This document shows, piece after piece, positions 56,636-64,000 of a stretch of 64,000 nucleotides of DNA; the first letter of the stretch is position 1; the number at the start of each line of letters is the position of its first letter. This stretch comes from Serratia symbiotica (GTDB lineage Bacteria; Pseudomonadota; Gammaproteobacteria; Enterobacterales; Enterobacteriaceae): the NCBI GenBank assembly GCA_011754105.1, contig JAAKDF010000008.1, forward strand, positions 1 to 64,000, in the 5' to 3' direction. The position numbers and the translations under genes were made by a program. A model generated the notes under the pieces. That model worked only from the letters and a program-made list of their open reading frames with translations. It was not told the origin of the DNA and did not search any database.

Positions 56636-57580
56636 TTACAACTGTTTGCCAGGGGCAACCCATGCGCGGCGTGAATTTAGTAAATCCTGCGCTGACATCG
56701 ATTTTTTCCCTGCTGGCTGCAACTGAGTTAGGTTAAGAATGCCGTTGGCAGTCGCCACCTGAATGCCATGCTTGTCGGCATGGACAATGGTGCCTGGTTT
56801 TGCGTCTGCGGTTTCCACTAGCACACTGGCTTGCCAAACTTTCACCGGCTGTTCATCCACGGTTAAATAACTAACCGGCCATGGGTTCAGGGCGCGAATG
56901 CAACGTTCTAAATGCGCAGCGGATAGGCTCCAATCCAGGCGCGCTTCTTCTTTGCTCAGTTTTTCAGCGTAGGTCACCTGCGCCTCATTCTGCACTTCAC
57001 GTTTAACCGCGCCATCTGCTAACAGTTGTAACGTTGTCAGAAGCCCCTTCGGGCTAAATTTGGCCAGTTTGTCATATAGGCTGGCGCTGGTATCCGTTAC
57101 CTCGATAGGACACACGATCTTGTGTATCATGTCGCCGGTATCTAACCCCATATCCATCTGCATGATGGTCACCCCGGTTTCTTTGTCGCCTGCCCACAAA
57201 GAACGCTGGATTGGTGCCGCACCACGCCAGCGTGGTAGCAGTGAACCGTGCACGTTAATGCAGCCTAAATGGGGCATATCCAATACTGTTTTCGGCAAAA
57301 GCAGTCCATAAGCTACAACAACCATTATATCGGCGTTAAGGTTGTCAACCAATTGCTGATTCTCTTCAGGCCGTAATGATTTCGGCTGAAATACTGGCAG
57401 TTGATGTCGTTCCGCCAGCACCTTGACTGCACTTGGTGTTAGCCTATTGCCACGTCCAGCCGGACGATCAGGCTGGGTGAATACACCGACGATCTGGTGC
57501 TTAGATGATAGCAGCGCGTCAAGGTGACGCGCTGCGAAGTCAGGTGTTCCGGCGAAAATAATCCGTAAAGAGTCAGACAC
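56636..57580 (-). CDS. fmt: methionyl-tRNA formyltransferase
   Basis: Formylates initiator Met-tRNA. The protein has 314 residues (E. coli 315). The catalytic region [22 protein letters not shown] and the Asp in DMGLDTGDM follow the family, as do the C-terminal OB-fold words [21 protein letters not shown]. It lies 17 bp after def, and the pair acts at the two ends of the formyl-Met cycle. Intact. Confidence 0.98.
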   Translation of the reverse strand: MSDSLRIIFAGTPDFAARHLDALLSSKHQIVGVFTQPDRPAGRGNRLTPSAVKVLAERHQLPVFQPKSLRPEENQQLVDNLNADIMVVVAYGLLLPKTVLDMPHLGCINVHGSLLPRWRGAAPIQRSLWAGDKETGVTIMQMDMGLDTGDMIHKIVCPIEVTDTSASLYDKLAKFSPKGLLTTLQLLADGAVKREVQNEAQVTYAEKLSKEEARLDWSLSAAHLERCIRALNPWPVSYLTVDEQPVKVWQASVLVETADAKPGTIVHADKHGIQVATANGILNLTQLQPAGKKSMSAQDLLNSRRAWVAPGKQL

Positions 57581-57597
57581 GCTGATTTCCTTATCGG

Positions 57598-58107
57598 TTA
57601 GGCGCGGGCATTAAGCTTGGCTATTTTTTCCAGTTTCTGGCGGATGCGCCAGCGCTTGAGTGGCGACAGGTAATCTACGAACATTTTGCCTACCAGGTGT
57701 TCCATCTCGTGTTGGATGCAGATCGCCAACAGATCGTCCGCTTCCAGCTCGAAAGGTTTGCCGTCGAAGTCGAGCGCGCGGATCTTTACGTTAGCTGCGC
57801 GCGTTACCAGAGCGCGTTGCTCAGGTAACGAAAGGCAGCCTTCTTCGATGCCGGTTTCGCCGCTTTTTTCCAGCATTTCCGGGTTGATTAGCACCAGGCG
57901 CTGATCGCATTTATTGGAAATATCAATAACGATAATGCGCTCGTGGATATCCACCTGAGTTGCAGCCAAGCCAATGCCTTCCTCTGCGTACATGGTTGCA
58001 AACATGTCATTCACAATGCGCTGGATATCTGCATTGACTTCTTTTACCGGCGCTGCGATTTTGCGCAGCCGATCGTCTGGGAAATGTAATACCTGCAAGA
58101 CTGACAT
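57598..58107 (-). CDS. def: peptide deformylase
   Basis: Metalloenzyme removing the N-formyl group from nascent proteins. The protein has 169 residues. The three family motifs are intact: [15 protein letters not shown] (metal-binding Cys) and HEMEHLVGK (metal-binding His and catalytic Glu). It is divergent from the dprA relic. Confidence 0.98.
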   Translation of the reverse strand: MSVLQVLHFPDDRLRKIAAPVKEVNADIQRIVNDMFATMYAEEGIGLAATQVDIHERIIVIDISNKCDQRLVLINPEMLEKSGETGIEEGCLSLPEQRALVTRAANVKIRALDFDGKPFELEADDLLAICIQHEMEHLVGKMFVDYLSPLKRWRIRQKLEKIAKLNARA

Positions 58108-58242
58108 ATATCTTTAGATCTGTATCCGAGTGCTAAAAAAGGTTTATCTTTTATTATAGACATTTCCATGCCTGATTGACAGCCTTTTGCATCAATTACT
58201 CGAATGGGTAATAACAGTACTTTCTGCGAGAGAAAGTGTGAA

Positions 58243-59370
58243 TTGCAGCCAGAAGAAATTAGCCTACAGATGAGTAGAGCCAAGGGGATGGACACGTCAT
58301 TAGCTAGCCAAATTATACGGCAGTTGATAACAGCCGGTACTGAACCTTGCAAGTTGTTGCGGGAGATAGGACTGAATTACCGGCAGCAAGCTAAATTTCA
58401 GCAGGCTGATTCCCGCTATTTGGCCTCTAAACTACGCTGGTTAAAGTAGGTAGGCTGCCAGATGCTGCTCTATGGTGAGGTCGGATACCCCAGAGTGCTT
58501 AAAGCATATTAATGATGCGCAGTTTTTGTTAGTGTAGGGCAAACCGCAAGTACTGCAACAGCCACAAATTGCTATGGTCGGCAGTCGGTAATTTAGCCAC
58601 TACGGTAAGCATTGGGGGCGATACTTCGCTAGTGAATTAACGTATTGTGGGGCTTACCATTACAAGCGGCTTGGCTATTGGCATTAATAGTATCTAACAT
58701 CGCGCTGCAATGGCAGCCAGTGGTTGCATTGTGGCGGTTTTGGGCAGCTGGGTAACCAACGTCTATCAGCGCCTGCATCTGCTGCTTGCTTAGCAGATTG
58801 TTAAAAAGGGAGATGCGGTAGTTTCTGACCATCTGATCACCGATTTGCCGTTGGCCGCACACTTTCCACGGCGTAACCTTATTATCAGCGGCCTGAGCTT
58901 CGGCGTGCTAGTGATTGAAGCCTCGTTGCGCAGTGGTACACTGATCACCGCCCACTATTCATTAGAGCCGGGGCGCAAGGTGTTCGCTCTTCCTGGCGCG
59001 CTAGGGAACCCGATGAGCGAAAGAACGCATTGGCTAATCCAGCAAGGCGATTATCTCGTCACTAGCCCGAAAGACATCTCTGAATAGTTGGGAAGGGAAG
59101 TAGTATGCATTGGCTATCAATAAACTAAAATAAACTTATTTGTGTATCTGAGGCAGAAGTTGAATTGCCATTTGCTGATGTGTTAGCTAACGTAGGAGAT
59201 GAGGTGACTCCTGTTTATTTCGTCGCTGAACGTGCTGGCCAACCCGTGACAGAAGTAGTGATCAAGTTATTGGATTTGTAGTTAGCAGGCTCTAAATCTC
59301 AGCGGTACCTGGTGTTTATGTCCAAATAAGGAAGGCAAGTCATGTTCGACGTAGTTATGTACTTGTTTAA
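58243..59370 (+). pseudogene. dprA: broken DNA-uptake protein DprA (Smf)
   Basis: DprA loads RecA on incoming single-stranded DNA in transformable bacteria. The N-terminal domain is open from TTG 58243 (reading QPEEISLQMSRAKGMD, QQADSRYLASKLRWLK), then stops. The Rossmann core survives best at 58845-59087: FPRRNLIISGLSFGVLVIEASLRSGT and FALPGALGNPMSERTHWLIQQGDYLVT. The winged-helix tail (LPFADVLANVGDEVTP) is in further frames, ending SHVRRSYVLV at 59370 inside smg. Dead. Confidence 0.9.
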
Positions 59371-59459
59371 AACTTATCTTCATAATGGACTAAAGTTGCA
59401 TGTCGATCATGGTTAACTGACCGACGATCTCACTTAGGTGAGATTTCATCTAGATTATT
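59342..59459 (+). pseudogene. smg: 5' fragment of Smg-family protein, fused by deletion to yrdD
   Basis: The reading MFDVVMYLFKTYLHN matches the Smg N-terminus (function unknown). Stops appear after LHVDHG and DDLT. After FHLDYF the sequence changes abruptly to yrdD codons, so the last roughly 110 residues of smg and most of yrdD are deleted. Its ATG overlaps the old end of dprA, the ancestral arrangement. Confidence 0.8.
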
Positions 59460-59562
59460 TCTGCAAATATCCATTACTGATGGAGAAGCGTACGGCAAAG
59501 GGGTTTAGATCCTCTGCTGTGCTAATAAACTTTGTAAAAAACCTGTAGCAACCACCGAATAA
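59460..59562 (+). pseudogene. yrdD: 3' fragment of YrdD-like zinc-ribbon protein
   Basis: In frames with one shift one reads CKYPLLMEKRTAKGF, then CCANKLCKKPVATTE and a stop at 59560-59562. This resembles the last topoisomerase-type zinc finger of YrdD, which precedes tsaC in enterics. The rest of the gene is missing. Confidence 0.65.
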
Positions 59563-59569
59563 TTAAATA

Positions 59570-60139
59570 ATGAACTCAGAACCTACTTCTAACCTCGCGT
59601 TTATTATCGACGCGCTGCATAATCAGCAGGTTATCGCCTATCCTACCGAAGCTGTATTCGGTCTAGGATGTGACCCCGATAGCGAACAGGCGGTTAATAC
59701 GTTGCTATCTCTGAAACAGCGGTCGTGGGAGAAGGGATTGATCCTTATCGCCGCCGACTACCAGCAGTTAATCCCGTATATTAATGACAGCGCGTTGAGT
59801 AAGCCGCAACGTGCTGCTATATTCGCTAGTTGGCCGGGGCCGGTAAGTTGGGCGATCCCTGCCCGGCCTGAAACTCCGCGCTTTCTGACTGGCCGCTTCA
59901 ACTCTCTGGCGGTGCGCGTCACTGCCCATCCGCTGGTGCAGCAACTATGTCGGCAGTATGGCAAACCATTGATATCTACCAGCGCTAACTTTAGCGAGCG
60001 TGAACCCTGCCGTAATACAAATGATGTGACACAGCAGTTCGGTACTGCGTTCCTGGTGTTGACTGGTAACGTTGGCGGTTACCTCAACCCTTCAGACATC
60101 AGAGATGCTTTGAGCGGCGAACAAATCCGCCAGGGTTAG
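59570..60139 (+). CDS. tsaC: threonylcarbamoyl-AMP synthase TsaC (YrdC domain)
   Basis: Makes threonylcarbamoyl-AMP for the universal tRNA modification t6A37. The protein has 189 residues (E. coli 190). Motifs: [16 protein letters not shown], the KxR site in [14 protein letters not shown], and [15 protein letters not shown] with the nucleotide-binding STSANFS. It is intact amid dead neighbours, consistent with essentiality. TsaB, the partner subunit for the next step, is at the end of this window. Confidence 0.96.
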   Translation: MNSEPTSNLAFIIDALHNQQVIAYPTEAVFGLGCDPDSEQAVNTLLSLKQRSWEKGLILIAADYQQLIPYINDSALSKPQRAAIFASWPGPVSWAIPARPETPRFLTGRFNSLAVRVTAHPLVQQLCRQYGKPLISTSANFSEREPCRNTNDVTQQFGTAFLVLTGNVGGYLNPSDIRDALSGEQIRQG

Positions 60140-60154
60140 ACAAAGGTAATGTGC

Positions 60155-61012
60155 ATGGAGAAATTTGCGGTATTAGGCAACCCTATCAGTCACAGCAAAT
60201 CACCGTTGATTCATGAGTTCTTCGCCAAACAGACAGGAATTGATCACCAGTATGGCACCGTGCTGGCATCCTTAGAGAGTTTTGAGGCTAGCCTGCAAGC
60301 GTTTATCAGTGCTGGTGGTCAGGGGGCGAACGTCACGGTACCTTTTAAGGAGCGTGCCTTTCAAGCTGCGTCTGAGATGAGTGAGCTCGCCGCGCTGGCT
60401 GGTGCTGTGAATACGCTTAAGGTGTTACCAGAAGGCGGTTTGCTGGGAGATAACACGGATGGCATTGGTCTATTAACCGATCTTGAACGCCAACAACTGA
60501 TCTGGCCGCAGGATCACATTTTGCTGGTGGGGGCAGGTGGTGCGGCGCGTGGTGTGATCTTGCCGCTGTTATCCTTTTGCTGTAAACTAACAATCACCAA
60601 CCGAACTTTTAGCCGTGCGCAGGAACTGGCTCAGCTCTTTCAATACCATGGTGAGATCTCGGCGCAACCGATGGATCAGCTTGATCAGCACCAGCAATTC
60701 AATCTAGTGATCAATGCCACGGCTTCCGGCATCAGCGGTAAGATACCGGAGTTTCCCGTTGGTGTAGTCAACTGCCAAACCCGGTGTTATGACATGTTCT
60801 ATCAGTTGGGAAAGACACCGTTCCTCGCTTGGGCGCAGCAACAGGGAGCAACGGAGTTTGCCGATGGTCTGGGGATGCTGGTGGGGCAGGCTGCTCATGC
60901 GTTCTTGCTGTGGCACGGTGTAATGCCTGAGATTGAACCGGTATTGCGCTGTGTGCGTAGTAGTTGGCGGCATAAGAGAAGCACCTATTCCAGATCAGGT
61001 AATAGGTGCTAG
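60155..61012 (+). CDS. aroE: shikimate dehydrogenase, altered C-terminus
   Basis: NADPH-dependent reduction of 3-dehydroshikimate. Catalytic Lys is in [10 protein letters not shown] and Asp in [10 protein letters not shown]; the NADP loop is [10 protein letters not shown]. The core is intact to [17 protein letters not shown]. The family's short end (ELAA-like) is then replaced by [20 protein letters not shown], because a frameshift makes the frame run through the downstream terminator hairpin to a stop at 61010-61012. The start at 60155 ([10 protein letters not shown]) fits the family better than the ATG six bases upstream. The altered tail lies in the last helix, so activity is likely but not certain. 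Confidence 0.93.
   Translation: MEKFAVLGNPISHSKSPLIHEFFAKQTGIDHQYGTVLASLESFEASLQAFISAGGQGANVTVPFKERAFQAASEMSELAALAGAVNTLKVLPEGGLLGDNTDGIGLLTDLERQQLIWPQDHILLVGAGGAARGVILPLLSFCCKLTITNRTFSRAQELAQLFQYHGEISAQPMDQLDQHQQFNLVINATASGISGKIPEFPVGVVNCQTRCYDMFYQLGKTPFLAWAQQQGATEFADGLGMLVGQAAHAFLLWHGVMPEIEPVLRCVRSSWRHKRSTYSRSGNRC
60980..61010. terminator. terminator hairpin now inside the aroE frame
   Basis: AGCACCTATT (60980-60989) pairs with AATAGGTGCT (61001-61010), with CC and GG extending the stem. It lies between the convergent aroE and yrdA. Confidence 0.65.
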
Positions 61013-61455
61013 TCAGATAGATTTCGGCAGGTATTCGTTATTCCAGCGCACATAGTTGTTGGCAGAGTAGAGTAAATCCTTCCAACTCGGCGGCAGTCAG
61101 AGGGCTAACCCCTGTCGCGCTGGGCTACCCATATAGAGATAAACCGCTGACCAGCCGCTGACCTGGTATTACCAGGCTGACAGCACCAATCATTACATCA
61201 TCTTCTATTACTACACCGTCAAGCAGGATCGCACCCATACCTACCAGTACCCGATTGCCGATGGTGCAGCCGTGCTGTATGGCCTTATAGCCAACAAAAA
61301 CATTATCGCTAATAAATAATGGGTAACCTTTGGGGTTATGTTTCGATCTATTAGTCACGTATAGCACACATCCCTTTTGAATGTTACTGCGTGCGCCAAT
61401 CTTAATAGCATTAACTTTACCATGAGTGGCGACCAAAGGCCAAATATTGACATCG
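61013..61455 (-). pseudogene. yrdA: broken gamma-carbonic-anhydrase-like protein YrdA
   Basis: A left-handed beta-helix protein of the gamma-carbonic anhydrase/transferase hexapeptide type. The centre is open (61125-61436) and reads KIGARSNIQKGCVLYVT, GCTIGNRVLVGMGAILLDG, DDVMIGAVSLV. The former C-terminus (YSANNYVRWNNEYLPKS-like) is in other frames, ending at 61013. The first roughly 35 residues are cut off by the insertion-sequence end at 61459, and the zinc His pattern is altered (GYKAIQHGC). Confidence 0.9.
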
Positions 61456-61458
61456 TTG

Positions 61459-62150
61459 GGCTTTGTTGAATAAATCGAACATTTCGGCCAGCCTAGAGTC
61501 AGATTACTCTCCTTCTGTCAAAATAGGGACATTAGCGTGGCTAAGCAAAAGTTTAAGATCACCAACTGGAAAGTTTACAACAACGCCATTATCACACTCG
61601 GGTTTCACTCACTTTCTGGGTGGATGAAACGGCACTTCACCCCTGGGACTGCGAGGTAAAACCTTCTCTGCGTGGTCGCCCACAACATTATTCCAATATG
61701 GCATGTCAATGACCAGCATATTGATGCAGAAACGGATTTTCTGTCTGATACTTCGCGCCCTCCAGGGCTTCGTCGACTCCATTGTCATACTGATGAAAGT
61801 GCCGTTGAACTGCCCGGACTACATCTGTATCAGTAATCGGGCGAAGTCCATCAATGTCCCGTTTAAAATCCCAATGCCGGATGAAATTGCCCACCTGGTT
61901 TTAAAACACGGTCAGGGGAAACAGCGGCTCTGGAGAAAACTGCATTTAGCCGTAGATACAGAAACACATGATGTCATCTGTGCTGACCTTTCCTTGAGCA
62001 AGGTCACGGATACGGAAACCTTCCCAGGTAGTCATCCGCCAGACGATACCGTAAAATCAAAGTCACCATCGGCGGATGGGGGTTACGATAGGCGAGTGTG
62101 TCATGATGAGTTAAGTCGCAAGAAGATCAGGGCGTTAATACCGCCCAGAA
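61459..62150 (+). mobile_element. IS5-family (IS903-like) remnant, copy 6
   Basis: It starts with the perfect IS903-type end GGCTTTGTTGAATAAATC. The transposase start AKQKFKITNWK(V)YNNAI is clear but shifted near 61620. The long piece at 61703-62203 reads LMKVPLNCPDY, LWRKLHLAVDTETHDVICADLSL, then KKIRALIPPRK, after which the sequence passes into rnd. The right third and right end are missing. It joins yrdA to rnd, two genes far apart in E. coli, and truncates both. Confidence 0.9.
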
Positions 62151-62426
62151 AATGCGTTGATAAACACCTCCAAGTCTACACCTGCCTGCGTGTAGAAACT
62201 TGACTACTTGAGTATCGGCCAGCAATGCGATAAATGGCTGCCATTGCTTTATTCGCAGCGGATCGATCAGGGAAAGATGCTCGCCATCGTAGAGTTGGAT
62301 TAAATCTAGTTGTGGATAATACGTGTTCTAACAAACTCGGTGTCCAGCACAATCTGTGATTGCGTGCGCGCTTACATCGCAGACCTGCTGCAATGAGGTA
62401 TCGGTAGTAATCAACTTATAATTCAA
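62150..62426 (-). pseudogene. rnd: 5' fragment of ribonuclease D
   Basis: From a TTG start at 62426 (E. coli rnd also starts TTG) one reads NYKLITTDTSLQQVCD, then TYYPQLDLIQLYDGEHLSLIDPL, FIALLADTQVVKFLHAG, LEVFINAF. The expected first catalytic Asp-x-Glu (DTEF) is lost in a frame-broken stretch (AGHRVC, then stop). The remaining three quarters of the gene are missing, replaced by IS copy 6. Confidence 0.88.
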
Positions 62427-62890
62427 AATATCATTTTCTTGTAGGATCCCAACGCAACAACAATAGGCGAACCGTGGATTTTTTTGTGTACTAAATCAGC
62501 TGCGCGTCACCTAGGTTGAGCATAGTTGGCCTCTGTCCTTCGGGTCTAGCACTCCACGGTTAACTACCGGACACAATCAAACGATCACCATCGTTATGGA
62601 ACAGTAAGGTGTAAAGGTATAAAGGATAGGAGACTTTTTCCCCAAACTATTGAGCACGTCCGACGCACTACAAAAAATCGTTTCGAGCGCGGTATTAAAC
62701 GCCGTAACTTTAATGCCTGACCAGGGCAACCGCCCATCATTCAGATAATCAACTTATGACTTTTTTAACCTCGCCAACGCGGCTATGCCATGTCGGTCAT
62801 TACCAAGATTACCCATAAATCATCCCGCAGAGTATGCAGTTGCACGCAGGTACTTTTTGTCATGGGCAACCACAAATTGATTGTTTTTTA
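62427..62890. other. unassigned region where fadD would be expected
   Basis: 464 bp with no readable gene. In E. coli the order is tsaB-slp/yeaY-fadD-rnd on one strand. I looked for the FadD motifs (YTGGTTG, GYGLTE, acyl-CoA ligase tail) on the minus strand and did not find them, so fadD is deleted or beyond recognition. Confidence 0.4.
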
Positions 62891-63094
62891 TATACCTATC
62901 CTAATTCAAGTTGACTGTGCATTATCTTTCTTGGCACCCCAGTTACTGCTGGGTGCCAGCGCTTGGGAATTAATAGATCTTACCACCCCTAAGGTTCAGT
63001 CTGATGCCCAGCGCAAGCGTTGATCAAACCGGTTCCTGACCGATTTGATCAGCGCTTTACTGCCTTCCCTACAACTCGAATTATTTAGGGTATA
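62891..63094. repeat. ~204 bp intergenic repeat, copy C
   Basis: The reverse complement of copy A (13970-14173), of equal length. It begins TATACCTATCCTAATTCAAG and ends CGAATTATTTAGGGTATA. The interior has GATCAAACCGGTTCCTGACCGATTTGATC in shortened form and a CCCCAG...CTGGG hairpin. Its border coincides with the truncated 3' end of slp. Confidence 0.8.
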
Positions 63095-63414
63095 TACTTG
63101 CTTTTAAAATCAGCCGGTTCATGTAACCCTTGTACCGTGGCCAAAAAACGGCTACTTGATGTTTCACCTAAAATAGGACGCGCCGACTAGTCTAGCGGCA
63201 CATTGGCAATTTCCAACACTGTCTGCCCTTGCTCATTAAAGCGTGCCTCTGCTCCGGTCAATAGATTCGGCGCATACAGCACCGAGGACAACTCAATGAA
63301 AGGTGTAGCCGTTTAACCTTTGATGGCATACGGCACCGTGACACAAACAGACAATACCAGTAAACAACAGGCGATGTTTAGCGGCACTAAACTTTTTGTA
63401 TGACAGGTTAACAT
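63095..63414 (-). pseudogene. broken Slp-family outer-membrane lipoprotein
   Basis: The start at 63414 has a good GGAG site. The leader ends VLSVCVTVPYAIKG, where the lipobox would be LSGC, so even the lipidated Cys context is damaged (Val for Gly). A stop follows. Later words, LEIANVPLD, stop, SARPILGETSSSRFLA, match Slp/YeaY proteins. The last half of the gene is missing where repeat copy C begins. It lies between rnd and tsaB as in E. coli. Confidence 0.82.
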
Positions 63415-63502
63415 TATCACAATCTCCTTGAAATAACAGTAACCTTGACCATTGAGTTAGGCATGATTACCTCTGCAAGTCTCACAGCACAATACGCTGT
63501 AA

Positions 63503-64000
63503 CTATGGGCGAACAGGCCGTTTCTTCCAGGTAGATTCATTACGCAAGTAGGTTGGTTCAGCGTTTTCCACTGCTACCGCCAGACCCTGTCGCCAAGCAA
63601 GTAACGCTAGCGGCAGCATGTCTTCTGCCTGGGGCAACAGAATTTGTCCATCACGCACGCTCAACGCAGACCCGCTGACCAAATCCGGATATGTTTGCCA
63701 GCCAGTGCCAACATAAACCCAGTTGCCATGCAGTCCGTGAGCGCGCTCCAATGCCTTAGTGGGTGAAAGGATCCCTTCTCCTTCGCTTTCATGCCAACGG
63801 CCATCCTGCTGACGCTCGAATTGCCCCCAGTACACTTCCCCCATCCGGGCGTCGATCGCTGCTAGTACACGATCAGCATGGCTAACTCGCCAAGCACCCT
63901 GTGCCATGGTTTGCAAGGTAGAAATAGCCAGCATTGGCAGAACGGCACCCAGCGCCAGCCCCTGAGCGATACCAATGCCGATACGTACACCGGTAAAACT
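63503..64000 (-). CDS. tsaB: t6A biosynthesis protein TsaB, C-terminal part (runs off window)
   Basis: Partner of TsaD in transferring threonylcarbamoyl to tRNA A37. About 166 codons are visible, open to the window edge. They read [18 protein letters not shown] at the edge, then [32 protein letters not shown] across the conserved core, and end [16 protein letters not shown]. The family length is about 230 residues, so some 65 N-terminal residues lie beyond 64000. No defects in the visible part. Confidence 0.96.
   Translation of the reverse strand, partial: SFTGVRIGIGIAQGLALGAVLPMLAISTLQTMAQGAWRVSHADRVLAAIDARMGEVYWGQFERQQDGRWHESEGEGILSPTKALERAHGLHGNWVYVGTGWQTYPDLVSGSALSVRDGQILLPQAEDMLPLALLAWRQGLAVAVENAEPTYLRNESTWKKRPVRP

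Overview
The window reads as a stretch of chromosome from a Serratia-like member of the Enterobacterales that is in the middle of genome decay. Nearly every gene has a close Escherichia coli/Serratia counterpart in a recognisable neighbourhood. About 40 genes are intact or open at the window edge, and about 20 are clearly broken by stops, frameshifts or truncation. Non-functional insertion-sequence remnants are scattered between blocks. This pattern fits a recently host-restricted symbiont such as Serratia symbiotica of aphids; the species name is my inference from gene content and decay state, not something the sequence proves.

Layout. (1) 1-1469, minus: 5' part of ftsK and a dead lrp. (2) 2362-10641, plus: rlmN, rodZ (dead), ispG, hisS, yfgM, bamB, der. 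(3) 11050-18534, plus: hofQ (dead), aroK, aroB, damX (dead), dam, rpe, gph (dead), trpS, followed by a minus-strand relic of the yersiniabactin/pesticin receptor fyuA. (4) 20692-25492: dead ppdD-hofB-hofC pilus genes, dead guaC (minus) and intact coaE. (5) 25610-48126, minus: dead mutT, secA, secM, a divergent DUF721/DciA-like gene, lpxC and the whole division and cell-wall (dcw) cluster from ftsZ up to rsmH, a dead mraZ and the mra promoter. (6) 49701-52820, plus: fxsA, groES, groEL and a yjeI relic. (7) 53311-61450: mscL, trkA, rsmB (dead), fmt, def (minus), then dprA, smg, yrdD (all dead), tsaC, aroE (plus) and a yrdA relic (minus). (8) 62150-64000, minus: rnd and slp relics and the 3' part of tsaB.

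These blocks are far apart in E. coli. Each junction between two blocks carries a remnant of the same IS5-family (IS903-like) element, six of six, so recombination between element copies probably shuffled this chromosome.

What is kept is the essential core: peptidoglycan precursor synthesis (murC-G, mraY, ddlB), the divisome (ftsA, I, L, Q, W, Z, K), LPS (lpxC), Sec export (secA, secM), outer-membrane assembly (bamB), chaperonin, tRNA charging and modification (hisS, trpS, tsaB, tsaC), initiation (fmt, def) and shikimate enzymes (aroK, aroB, aroE). What is lost is regulation (lrp, mraZ), pilus and DNA uptake (ppdD, hofB, hofC, hofQ, dprA), accessory division and shape factors (rodZ, damX), siderophore uptake (fyuA), nucleotide-pool hygiene (mutT) and salvage (guaC). 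Further curiosities are two perfect 20-21 bp palindromes inside pseudogenes, eroded start codons on otherwise intact genes, and a family of ~200 bp intergenic repeats. I saw no tRNA, rRNA or CRISPR array, and no coherent new multigene system.
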